This document shows positions 1 through 10,400 of a stretch of 32,212 nt of DNA, in pieces. Position 1 is the stretch's first letter. Every line of letters starts with the position of its first letter. The notes beneath the pieces are model-generated. The model worked only from the letters and a program-made list of their open reading frames with translations, was not told the origin of the DNA and ran no database searches. This DNA is from Phoronis ovalis (taxonomy: Eukaryota; Phoronida; Phoronidae). The position numbers and the translations under genes were made by a program. The stretch spans positions 1 to 32,212 of the forward strand of contig JAOXYB010024847.1 in the NCBI GenBank assembly GCA_028565635.1. Direction: 5' to 3'.

Positions 1-2024
1 TGCCGATCTGCACTTTGACCAGTATTTAGCCTGTACCAAATATAAAGCTGATATGATAAAAACTGAAGCAGTCATTGGAAGACAAGAAAATTGTTACGCA
101 AATGAAAAATGTCGAAGATTCGTATCGGAATTTGACCTACTTCTCAAGGTAACTTTGAAATGTCACCTGGCCTAATACACCCCACCAACCTATGGGCTTT
201 GTTATCCACCTTCGAATCGTCCAGTCATTGCTTCAACTTTCCCGAAATAGGCACATCGTAATGTGCACTATCGGGAAAAAACATGGCCACCAGTCGGCCA
301 TCTTGAAAGTGATCCACATGGAAATTATAGACGATCCGCATTTTGACCTGTATTTACCCTATACCAAACATAAAGTTGATGGGACAAAAACTGAAGCAGT
401 TATTGCGCGACAAAGAAAGTGTTACGCAACAAAGAGATTCGCATCAGCATTTGACCTACTTCTCAAAGTCATTTTGAAATGTGGCCTGGCCTAATACGCC
501 CACGAACCTATGGCCTAAGTAAATCCACCTTTGAATCGCCCAGTCATCACTTCGTCTTTCCCAAAATGGGCGCAACGTAACGTGCACTCTTAGGTACAAA
601 CATGGCCACAAGTCAGCCATGTTGGAAGTAATTGAGGTCAAACTTATATCCTACTTGTACTTTGACCAGTATTTACCCTGTACCAAATATGAAGATGATC
701 CGACAAAAACTAAAGCTATTATTGCTAGCTAACATCTCGAGAATAAACATGGCCACCAGTCGGCCATCTTGAATGAGATCCATGTTGAAATTACAGACGA
801 TCTGCATTTTGACCTGTATTTATCCTGTACCAAATATAAAGCTGATCACAGTTATTGCGCGACAAAAATAGTGTTACGCGCAACAGAAATTGTCAAAGAT
901 TCATGTCGACATTTGACCTACTTCTCAAGGTCATTTTGAAATGTCACTTGGCCTATACGCCCATCAACCCATGGCCTTCGTGAATCCACCTTCGAATTGT
1001 CCAGTCATTGCTTCGTCTCTCCCGAAATGGGCGCAACGTAACGTGCACTATCGGGGAAAAACATGGCCACCAGTCGGCCATCTTCACAGTGATCCACATG
1101 GAAATTACAGACGATCTGCATTTTGACCTGTATTTATACTGTACCAAACATAAAGTTGATCGGATAAAAACTGAAGCAGTTATTGCACGACGAAGAAAGT
1201 ATTATGCACAAAAAATGTTGAAGATTCGCATCGGCATTTGACCTACTTCTCAAGGTCATTTTGAATGTGGCCTGGCCTAATACGCCCACCATCCTATGGC
1301 CTACGTGAATACATTTTTGAATCGTCCAGTCATCGCTTCGTCTTTCCCAAAATGGGCACAACGTAACATGCACCCTCGGGTACAAACATGGCTGCCAGTC
1401 GGCCATGTTGGACGTAATCGGGGTCAACCTTATACCCCACGTGTACTTTGACCAGTATTTACCCTGTACCAAATAAGAAGATGATCCGACAAAAACAAAA
1501 GCTATTATTTCGAGCCAACATCTCAAGAACAAACATGGCCATCTTGAAAGTGATCCATGTTGAAATTACAGACGGTCTGCATTTTGACCTGTATTTATCC
1601 TGTACCACTTATGAAGCTGATCGAATCAAAACTGAAGCAGTTATTGTGCGAAGTGTTACGCGCAACAAAAATTGTCAAAGATTCGTGTCGACATTTGACC
1701 TACTTCTCAAGGTCATTTTGAAATGTCACCTGGTCTAATATGCCCACCATTCCATGGCCTTCGTGAATCCACCTTCGAATTGTCTTTCCCGAAATGGGCG
1801 CAACGTGAGGTGCACTCTCAGGTACAAACATGGCCGCCAATCGGCAATATTGGAAGTAATCGAGGTCAAAATATGTCCGACCTATGCTTTCACCTGTACT
1901 CACCCGGTACCAAATACGAAGATGATCTGACAAAAGTTGAAACCGTTATAGTGAGACAAAGAAAAGGTTAGATACACCGACGACGACGCATACCCTACGA
2001 CATACATAGTGATGGGCATAAAAA
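1..2024 (+). repeat. Composite repeat family, copy 1 (left-truncated by the window)
   Basis: This is an array of two alternating modules. Module B starts with TTTGACCTACTTCTCAAGGT at 131, 450, 912, 1237 and 1694. Module A carries an ATGGCC...GGCCAT hairpin near 281, 599, 747, 1061, 1386, 1533 (deleted form) and 1828. Spacing between B starts alternates 319, 462, 325, 457 because every second B is followed by two A modules, giving a higher-order period of about 783 bp. The B subtype here contains TTCCCRAAATGGGC. The right end (ATGGGCATAAAAA at 2012-2024) is shared with the other copies. All short ORFs in this stretch come from the repeat and show no protein family. Confidence 0.9.
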
Positions 2025-2059
2025 GGGAGGAAAGAGAAAAATTGCATATTAATAGGCTA

Positions 2060-2354
2060 TCTATACTACTAAATCTCGAGTGTCCGTCTGTCTGTCACTC
2101 TTTCCACCAAATATCTTCAAAACTATATATGTAGAACCTTGATCTTTTCACACATCGTAGGTATCAACGATGGCTCGCGTTCCTCAAATTTTGGGGTCAA
2201 TCGGTGAAAGGTATCGAGCATTTTTAAATTCATTATTTTTTGCCTGTGATAACTCGGCCTTACGTGACCTACATCTCTGTGATCATGTCTGAAGTCGGCC
2301 TTATGTGACCTACATCTCTATCAAGATCTGTGGTTTACCACGGGTGCCATCTAG
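2060..2354 (+). mobile_element. Non-autonomous Helitron, 295 bp
   Basis: The element begins TCTATACTACTAAATC and ends CGGGTGCCATCTAG, giving the 5'-TC and 3'-CTRR (CTAG) termini of Helitrons. It sits between a host A (2059) and T (2355), the expected AT insertion site. A subterminal hairpin, GTGGT-TT-ACCAC (2330-2341, extendable by a G-T and a C-G pair), lies 9 bases before CTAG. There are no terminal inverted repeats or coding capacity. Inside, a ~26-bp segment beginning TCGGCCTTA is directly repeated with a 41-bp offset (2254 and 2295). Confidence 0.85.
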
Positions 2355-2886
2355 TACAAACTATATCAGCTACCTATTGGTTGCCTTATGCCATCTAAGA
2401 ATAAACCTGAAAACTGATCACTACTGAAAGTTAATTTTGGCAGTTACAGTCTCATACCTGCAGAGGTGTCAAACTAATATTTTTGGTTTTCAAAAAAGGG
2501 GAGTTTTACTGCTTAATGATTATATAATGTGATAGGTAAGTTAAATAACTTTTATCTCCTGCCAATTAAAATAACCTTCAGTATTATCTCAGGATTACAC
2601 AATAATGCTTTCACATTTATTAGCTGAAATAAGGGAAGATCTCAAAAGTTCACAGTGTTCATATAGATTTTACCACCCACCCACCTCCTCTAAATGTATG
2701 GATCTTGGTTTGTGATTTTTCAGTATAAAATCACACAAGTTTACATACCACCCGCCCCAACCCATAAACGTATGGATGTTAGTTGTATAAAAACAATCAA
2801 AGCACCTCAACCTATGCAATGTATGAATTATACAATTTTTTTAGTAAAATACAAATGTCGGAGTATTACACTTCTTGCTGTGTATG
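2355..2886. other. Gene-free spacer between Helitron and composite repeat copy 2
   Basis: No coding sequence is evident. Two related C-rich patches followed by a TATGGAT segment appear near 2671-2703 and 2747-2776. AGGGAAGATCTCAAAAGTT at 2632-2650 recurs in inverted orientation at 6365-6383. Confidence 0.5.
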
Positions 2887-5521
2887 TATAAACAAGACAT
2901 TTGTCATGTCTAATGCCCATCCAATGTGTAGGATTATTTTTTTAACATTATTGTTTTTTTACATTAGAAAAGAATAGAATACATCATGCATTATAGTCTG
3001 GTTTATCATTGTGGGGTACTCTTATTCAAACTGACTGTATCTGCTGTCTGATGCTTTACCCCGGGGGAGAACTGACAATATTTTTTAGATGGGAATGTGC
3101 AGCCCAAACTCAAAATATCCACCCATTTTTAGGGTTTTCTGTCACAAACCAATTTTTTAGGCTTTTATTTTTAAAAGTTCCATGGAATTGCTACTTTTAA
3201 ATAAAATCGGAAAAAACGACATATTTTTAGGGTTTGTTGAAAAGTGGACCAATCTGTATGGGCATTTCTGTGAAAAGTCAATCCATTTTTTGGGATTAAT
3301 TTGTGAAAAAGTGACCCATTTGGGCTACCAACCTATGGCCTTCTTAGAACCACCTTTGAATCGGCCAAGTAGCGCTTCGTCTTTGCGGCTATAAACGCAA
3401 AGTGACATGACTTTGTGGTCAATATTATACATAACCTGTACTTACTCTGTACTAAATATGGAGCTGATCGGCTAAAAACTGACGCAGTTATTGTAAGACA
3501 AAAAGTGTTACGCGCGGTGAAATACGTCGACGATTCGTACCAGCATTTGACCTACTTGTCAAGGTCATTTTAAAATATCATTTAGCCTATTACTCCCACC
3601 AACCTTTGGCTTTCCTAGAACCACCTTTGAATCATCCACGCAGCACTTCATCTTCCCGGCGATAGATGCAATGTTATGTGCCCTCTTGGGAATAAACATG
3701 GCCCCAGTCGGCCATATTGAAAGTAATCTACGTCCAATTACACATACCCTGTAATGGTACCTGTACTTACTTTGCACCAAATAAGAAGCTGATTGGATAA
3801 AAACTGAAGCTGTTATTATAATGTGCCCTTTCAGGAACAAACATGGCTGCCAGTTGGCCATATTAGAAGTAATCCAGGTCAATATTATATATAACCTGTA
3901 CATTGACCTGTACTTATTCTGCACAAAATATGGAGCTAACTGGGTAAAAGCTGAAGCAGTTATTGCGAGACAAAAAAAGGGTTATGCACGGTAAAAAATG
4001 TTGAAGATTCGTAACGACATTTGACCTACTTGTCAAGTTCATTTTAAAATGTCACCTAGCCTATTACGCCTACCAACCTACAGTCTTCCTAGAACCACCT
4101 TTGAATCATCCAGGTAGGACTTTGTATAAACGCAATGTAACATGCCCTCTCAAGAACAAACATGGCTGACAATCGGCCATGTTGAAAGTAATCCAGGTAA
4201 AAATTACAAAAAGCATGAACTGCGACCTGGACTTACTCTGTGCCAAATATGAAATGGCTCGGATAAAAACTGAAGTTGTTATTATGATGTGCAATCTTGC
4301 GAACCAACATGGCCGCCAGTCGGCGATGTTGGAAGTAATCCGGGTCAATATTACATATAACCTGTACTTTGTCCTGTACTTACTTTGTACTGAAATGGAG
4401 CTGATCGGATAAAAACTGATGCAGTTATTGTGAGACAAAGAAAGTGTTACGCACGGTAAAAAAATGTCAAAATATCGTACCGCCATATGACCTACTTGTC
4501 AAGATCATTTTAAAATGTCACCTAGCCTAATACACCCACCAACCTATGACTTTCCTAGAACCACCTTTGAATCGTCCAGGCAGCGCTTCATCTTCGCGGC
4601 TATAGATGCAACGTTACGTGCCCTCTCGGGAACAAACATGGCCACAAGTCGGCCATATTGGAAGTAATCCGGGTCAATATGATACATAACCTGTACTGGA
4701 CTTACTCTGTGCCGAATATGAAACTGACCGGATAAAAACTGAAGCTGTTATTATGATGTGCAATCTCGCAAACACAACATGGCTGCCAGTCAGCCATGTT
4801 AGAAGTAATCCGAGTCAATATTATATATAATCTGTACTTTGACCTGTACTTACTATGTACCGAATATGGAGCTGATCGGATAAAAAAACTAAAGCAGTTA
4901 TTGCTAGACAAAGAAAGTGTTACGCACGGCAAAAAATTCCAAGGATCGTTGCGGCATTTGACCTACTTGTCAAGTCATTTTAAAATGTCACCTAGCCTAT
5001 TACACCCACCAACCTTTGGGTTTCCTAGAACCACCTTGAATCGTCCAGGTAGTGCTTCGTCTCCGCGGCTATAGACACAACGTTACGTGCCCTCTTGGGA
5101 ACAAACATGGCCACCAGTCGGCCATATTGGAAATAAACAAGGCCAAAAGTAAAACTGACCTGCACTTTGATCTGTGTTTACCCTGTACCAAATATGAAGC
5201 TGATCAGGTAAAAACTGAAGCTGGCCTACGTGAATCCACATTTGAATCGTCAAGTCAACGCTTCGTCTTTCCCAAAATGGGCACAACGTGAGGTGCACTC
5301 TCGGGTACAAACATGGCCGCCAGTCGGCCATATTGGAAGTAATCAAGGTCGAAAGTATAACCGATCTGCACTTTGACCTGTATTTACCAGGTACCGAATA
5401 TGAAGCTGATCGGGTAAAAACTGAAGCTGTTATCGTGAGACAAAAGAAAGTGTTACATACGACAACGACAACGCCTTCGCTACGACTATATGCCCAGCCA
5501 CTATGTGGATGGGCATAAAAA
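2887..5521 (+). repeat. Composite repeat family, copy 2 (complete, about 2.6 kb)
   Basis: The left domain (2887-3330) begins ATAAACAAGACATTTGTC and is shared with copy 4. It is followed by an array with B modules at 3546, 4020, 4491 and 4957 spaced 474, 471 and 466 bp, each with two A modules (hairpins near 3697, 3840, 4160, 4308, 4637, 4788, 5106 and 5310). The internal B subtype contains CGCGGCTATAGACGCAACG. The last unit (about 5222-5521) reverts to the copy-1 subtype and ends in ACGACAACGACAACGCC and ATGGGCATAAAAA. ATGCCCATCCA (2913-2923) near the left end is the exact reverse complement of TGGATGGGCAT (5506-5516) at the right. No open frame with a recognisable transposase is present. Confidence 0.88.
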
Positions 5522-7366
5522 TGATTATCACACTTTTCTGAGACCACTGATTCCAGTATACAGTTTATTTAATGTTACCATTTCGTTTTATAAATCCTTA
5601 TTTATTTCTTATAGTTGAAGACAAAAATATCTTTAATTTCATACAGCAAAAAACCTTTCCTTTCTTCTAGAATGCATGATCCTTGGCCAAACGTACGAAT
5701 TGTTCATATTAGGCATTGTAAGAAATTTAGAGAGAGTGAAATAAACGTAAAACTAAAGTCCTATCTGAATAGACTACAGTTTTTAAAAAAAGATCATCAT
5801 CGCAAGCATCAGATTAATAATAGAGACAGTATCATTCACATGGATCGTCATCATTGACGAGCAGACGACATGCCGTCTGCAAAAAACGTGCATATAAAAT
5901 CTCGGCAAGATCTGTATATAAAAAGCAGAACACATTCGATCAACATACCTGCAAGGGTCAGTGATGAATTTTCTTCTGCGAAATTGTTCATAAAGTGCTC
6001 GTACTTTGTGGTTGGTTTTTGGTACAGCTGTTTTGCGCTGCGAAAGTGCCAAACAAAGTCAACTGTCTCGCCATTTTGGAATCAGACTAATTTACAGCAG
6101 TAATGTAAAATACATAGTAATGTCGTAATATTAGTTCCATTTTCTTCCACGAGATGTCGTAGGTTAACGGATATCAGTATTCACGTCACCAGGCGGAAGA
6201 ACATTGAAACATCTCAGAAATCGCGCTTAATAATGTATTTTTTACGGGACCAAACTTTGCAAGTACTTTTCAGATAGTTTTGCGATTTTACCAATTTCTA
6301 TACGTTTGGGGCCTTGAACCACCCACCCACTAAACGAACACTGTTCGTATAGAATCGGTTTGCAAACTTTTGAGATCTTCCCTAAAAGATAAATGAGTTA
6401 TTTTTCAGTATTTTAATACAAATGATTCCTACCTAACATAAAATCATTCTCAGCTTATATATTGAATATTGTTTAGAATAACAATATACTAGGATTTTAC
6501 CCTGCATTATACCTTCAACATGATACATTTCTATGAAAACAAATTGTACAGAAAATTAGTAATTTTAACCACATATGCCCACAAAATAACAAGAAGAATT
6601 ATCAGTCAATCTACTTCACACTTTCGAAATGTCGTTTTACACATTTTAAAGTGTTTGCCATTTTGCATTAATTTTAATTTTTAAAGGAAACAATTGCATT
6701 TTGTTTATTCTATTTATGTACACAAGGTCACATTTAGCATATAATCAATTATTAATAACTAAAAAGGTTTTCCAGTATTTTAACTGCATAAGTTTGGTTA
6801 CAAGTATGCTTCTCTTACTAAGTAGTTTCGCTTCAAACATTGGTCTGTATGAAAATAACAACAGACACAAGACTCATCTAGGTAGAAGTATTCACGCATG
6901 TCTTGGTTGTTTTTTAGAAACAGATTAAAGAGCCTTAGTAATATTGGTTGCACGCACTAGGCAGCATAGTGAAACAAATCATATTAATCCCACAGTTCAC
7001 AGCTTTTTGTAAAGATCAATCCCACAGTAAACTCTTAATGCCCTCATCATGCATTACATTTATAAACAAGCAAATTGCGGGATCATTTGGGTTTATTTCG
7101 TTTTCCCACCTACAGCTTACAAATGGTGCATTGTGTTAAAAAGTAAATTGTTGACTAATGACAGAAATTTTTTAGATGTTAGAGTTAACTGCATTTCAAA
7201 AAGTGAGTAAAACTTGATTTAAAATATGTCTGTAATCTATGACATAAAATTTTAATAATTCATACAATGTGGTAAATGATATTTAGAACCAACATAAAAA
7301 AAAATAAAGACTGTTTCTGGAGTAATTGGGCTACTGATTCTAAAAGAATACCAACTCATTCATTAC
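5522..7366. other. Gene-poor stretch left of MMS22L exon 11
   Basis: This should be MMS22L intron 11 or beyond. I found no further conserved exon. It holds a small CpG-containing patch (about 5860-6260) with a near-palindrome at 5861-5880 (GCAGACG-ACATGC-CGTCTGC) and a possible minus-strand first exon (listed separately). The remainder is AT-rich without structure I can interpret. Confidence 0.5.
5953..6074 (-). other. Possible minus-strand first exon or transposon-derived relic
   Basis: On the minus strand, CCAAAATGGCGAGACAG, a start-like ATG in a YY1-type AAAATGGCG context (ATG at 6074-6072), opens MARQLTLFGTF and then an in-frame stop after 28 codons. An overlapping frame reads through VPKTNHKVRALYEQFRRRKF to a good donor (TGCAG|gtatgt). 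MxRQxTLFGxF-like starts are common in hAT or zinc-finger transposase relatives, so a frameshifted relic is possible. This is weak evidence, and no family is claimed. Confidence 0.2.
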
Positions 7367-7492
7367 CAGTCTTTTGTAATAATGGTCCCATAATGTATTC
7401 AAAATTTCCATATCAGCTTCCCACAAGTAGGATAATTCTAAACAACAACGAAGGTAACACCGTGTGCTATTCTCATCATATCTTCCTTCATT
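7367..7492 (-). CDS. MMS22L: MMS22L exon 11 (residues 411-452)
   Basis: The acceptor is gtattttttag and the donor AGACTG|gtaatg; the exon is 126 nt, phase 0 to phase 0. It encodes RCYLRCCLELSYLWEADMEI followed by LNTLWDHYYKRL, corresponding to human LHCCLTLCDFWEPNIAIVTILWEYYSKNL. It is the last exon I can recognise toward the left edge. Confidence 0.92.
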
Positions 7493-10400
7493 CTAAAAAA
7501 TACAATGAAACCAAATGATAATATTATATTAATATACAAGCTAATGTAATAACTAAATATTTGACAAAAAGTCAGACAATTTGCATTCATTTTGTGGACT
7601 CGTAGGTTGCGGACCTCAGCATTTCAAGCATATTACATTTAGTGAATGAAATACACTACAATTCTCCGAGTGATTCATTCATAAAATGCTGGGAATGTTT
7701 GGTTCCTTGACCAGAAGCTTCAATAAGTGACTAAAATAGTTTATTTCTTTACATCTGCATTTCATTTTTAGATTTTATTTTGCGCAGTCACTTACCTTTG
7801 CTGGTCAACCTACTTTGTTGATGGAATAAAAGTCCTGGCTAATCAACTATTAATTTATTTTTTCAGAATTTGTTTTTTTTTATACATACTTGTAACTCAG
7901 TAAAAAGCTACATTAAACAAATTTGAAATCAGGTAATCAATACCAGCCTTCGTCTGTAGTGTTTATGAGGAACAAAGATCGTCGAGTGTATTAATGATAA
8001 TTTTTTTCTTTCCTTTTGCTTCTTCCCTGCGTGGCCATAAGAAATCACAAGTTCAAAAGTTACTTTTTATCACAAATTGATGGGTTGTTTTCAAACTACC
8101 AATAAAGTGTTTTCTGAAAATTCACCTTTTAGTCAAGGTAAGTTCAGTGGTTAACCGTACACTAAAATCGGGAGTAGACAAGAGGCATGGTTATTTTTAT
8201 TATGACTGAACGGAATTGCCTACAAAGAGTTATTTACTAGAAGACAACATATTACTATTGAGGTGGATAGGAAAATCAGTTATATCTTTATACCACATTT
8301 AAGAATATAATTCAAAAACAGAATATTCTCTTGAATACAATCTACTTCAAATAGCAAACGCATCATATATATATCATTATATATATAAAATATATAATTT
8401 TTATATGGTTGTTGCATAAAGGGATATAACGCTCACCGTAGACAGTGAAGACTTCAGCAAACCATGCACAACAACGTAGTTACTTCTCATATTGGATACA
8501 TTGCTAATATTGTATTCTCCTTTCATGTTGTAACCATAAAGTGGAGCCAGATTAGACAACAGCCACCAACAAAAACCAACAGGGTTTTTGCAATTAAAAT
8601 CTGGTGGCAATTGAAATTGTGATGTATCTGTAAATAAAAATATTGAAAATTTCAAATAATATTTTATTTGAAACCCAATGCATTACTAGGCTGTCTACTT
8701 TTTGATTTAGTTGAAAGTAGTTTAAGTCATTGAAATCTTAAAACTATAACAGTTTAATATTGTTATAACCAAAGCACTATAAAAAACATTGCTGCATACA
8801 GTAAGAGTTACAGCACTGAATTATTTTCTAAATGGTTTCATCATTATCTGACAAATAAATATTTATTGCTATTAATTTTGTTTCTCTTGATTTTTTAAAG
8901 TCAGATAAACCTTTATTTATCGTGTAATTAAATAGTAGTTTGCATTTTGAGAAACAAGAATATAGGGTAAATCAACTGATGTAACAGCCATGAGAAGACT
9001 CTTGATCAAGTCCTACTGAGCAAGAGGAACAGCAAGACCACTTCTCATTCACTTGTTGTATGCAGGTGCACAGTTAGTTAGTAGATCTCAATATTACTTA
9101 TTAATTATGTGACATCATTAAATGCTGACAATACAAATTATTCTTACCATGTTTTTGTTCTTGCAATGATGGATGAAGTATTTCTTGTAACACATGTTGA
9201 AGTACAACCCAGAATGACTATAAAATATCAGAAAATATCTATATATGCTTTGTTTCCAGAAAAGATGGAGAAAATTACACAGGTTCTTACAAACAAAGAG
9301 TAGTACGAATTCAACTTCAAACCAATCCAACAAAAATTTGATAAAGAGCTAAGAAAAAATTAATCATAATTATATCAATTTAAATAAGGCAGCAACATAA
9401 GTATACAATATTACTTTGTGGATGATCTGGTGCTGAATTTTCACTTCAACACTGATGAACTAATAGATCTGTGGATTGATATATCCGTACTTTATGGTTT
9501 CTTACGGTTATTTATTATATGAGTAGCTAGTTGTTTACTTGCAGATAAATATAGTTTAGTATACAGCAAACACGTACAGTACAAAGGATTTGTAGTGACC
9601 CATTCTTCAGTAACTGTACAAAAAACTCAATTTTTTTTTAATATAGCATTTTATCAGCTACTGTCCCGCTAATAACTAACACTTGATATACCATTACTAA
9701 ATTACAGTGTATGAAACTTAGCATAGGTACCTAATTTGTGAAACTGCTTAGTCTTACGGATCTTCCTCTCATATGGGAAGTATGCAAAATTAGCCAGGGG
9801 TCTCTTGTAACTGACATTGCTCAAAGATATTTTATCATAAATGTAATTAGCTTTTATTAGGTTGTTGTACAAGTCATATGCCTTAAAAAATGAATATTTT
9901 TCATTATATTCTATCTTTGTTGCACATGACATTTCCTTTGGTGCACATGACTGGATATTGTACATGGCATACTCTGAAGTCACACTATTTTTTTTTTTTA
10001 ATTCATTCGGCCATAAGAATGTTCTGGGCTGGACAATCAGAAGTTAAATACCCTGTCTGTGACATTGGCCTTGGGTGACAGGCCTTATTATAGTATGTGT
10101 TCTGGTAGAGATACAATCATGCATGTTTTGTCTTAATCGATGAGACCATAAGGAAGTTACGGAATTGAGAAATTGACAAGCAAAAGTTGCTGTTTTTTAA
10201 CTGTATTTTAGAATAATATGAACTTTTAAAAGAATACATAAATGTCACTTGAGAGAAGTTAAGTATTTCCTCCTTGACCAATTTCAAATTCAGTAAAGTT
10301 CAAACAATTCAGTATTGTTTTAGTATAATGTTTATGGTGTACAAAGGTTATTCAAATAAAAATTATCAATTAAAATTATCTTCTGAATATCACTATCTGG

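Noticed and set aside
4630-4655. SRF CArG box in module A (CCATATTGG)
   Set aside because: The spacing is one base short of CC(A/T)6GG in nearly all modules.
5083-5547. 154-codon minus-strand ORF
   Set aside because: It lies wholly in the tandem modules of copy 2. Its peptide words (such as SNMADWRPC) recur in every array as translations of the same DNA repeat.
5615-5857. Plus-strand ORF after an acceptor-like tract (tttcttctag)
   Set aside because: Histidine- and lysine-rich translation without homology, no donor partner found, and adjacent to a repeat end.
9109-9333. Overlapping ORFs on both strands
   Set aside because: Neither shows a family motif or splice context. The minus-strand peptide (LFWKQSIYRYF) was considered as a missing MMS22L exon, but it does not fit the required phases or length.
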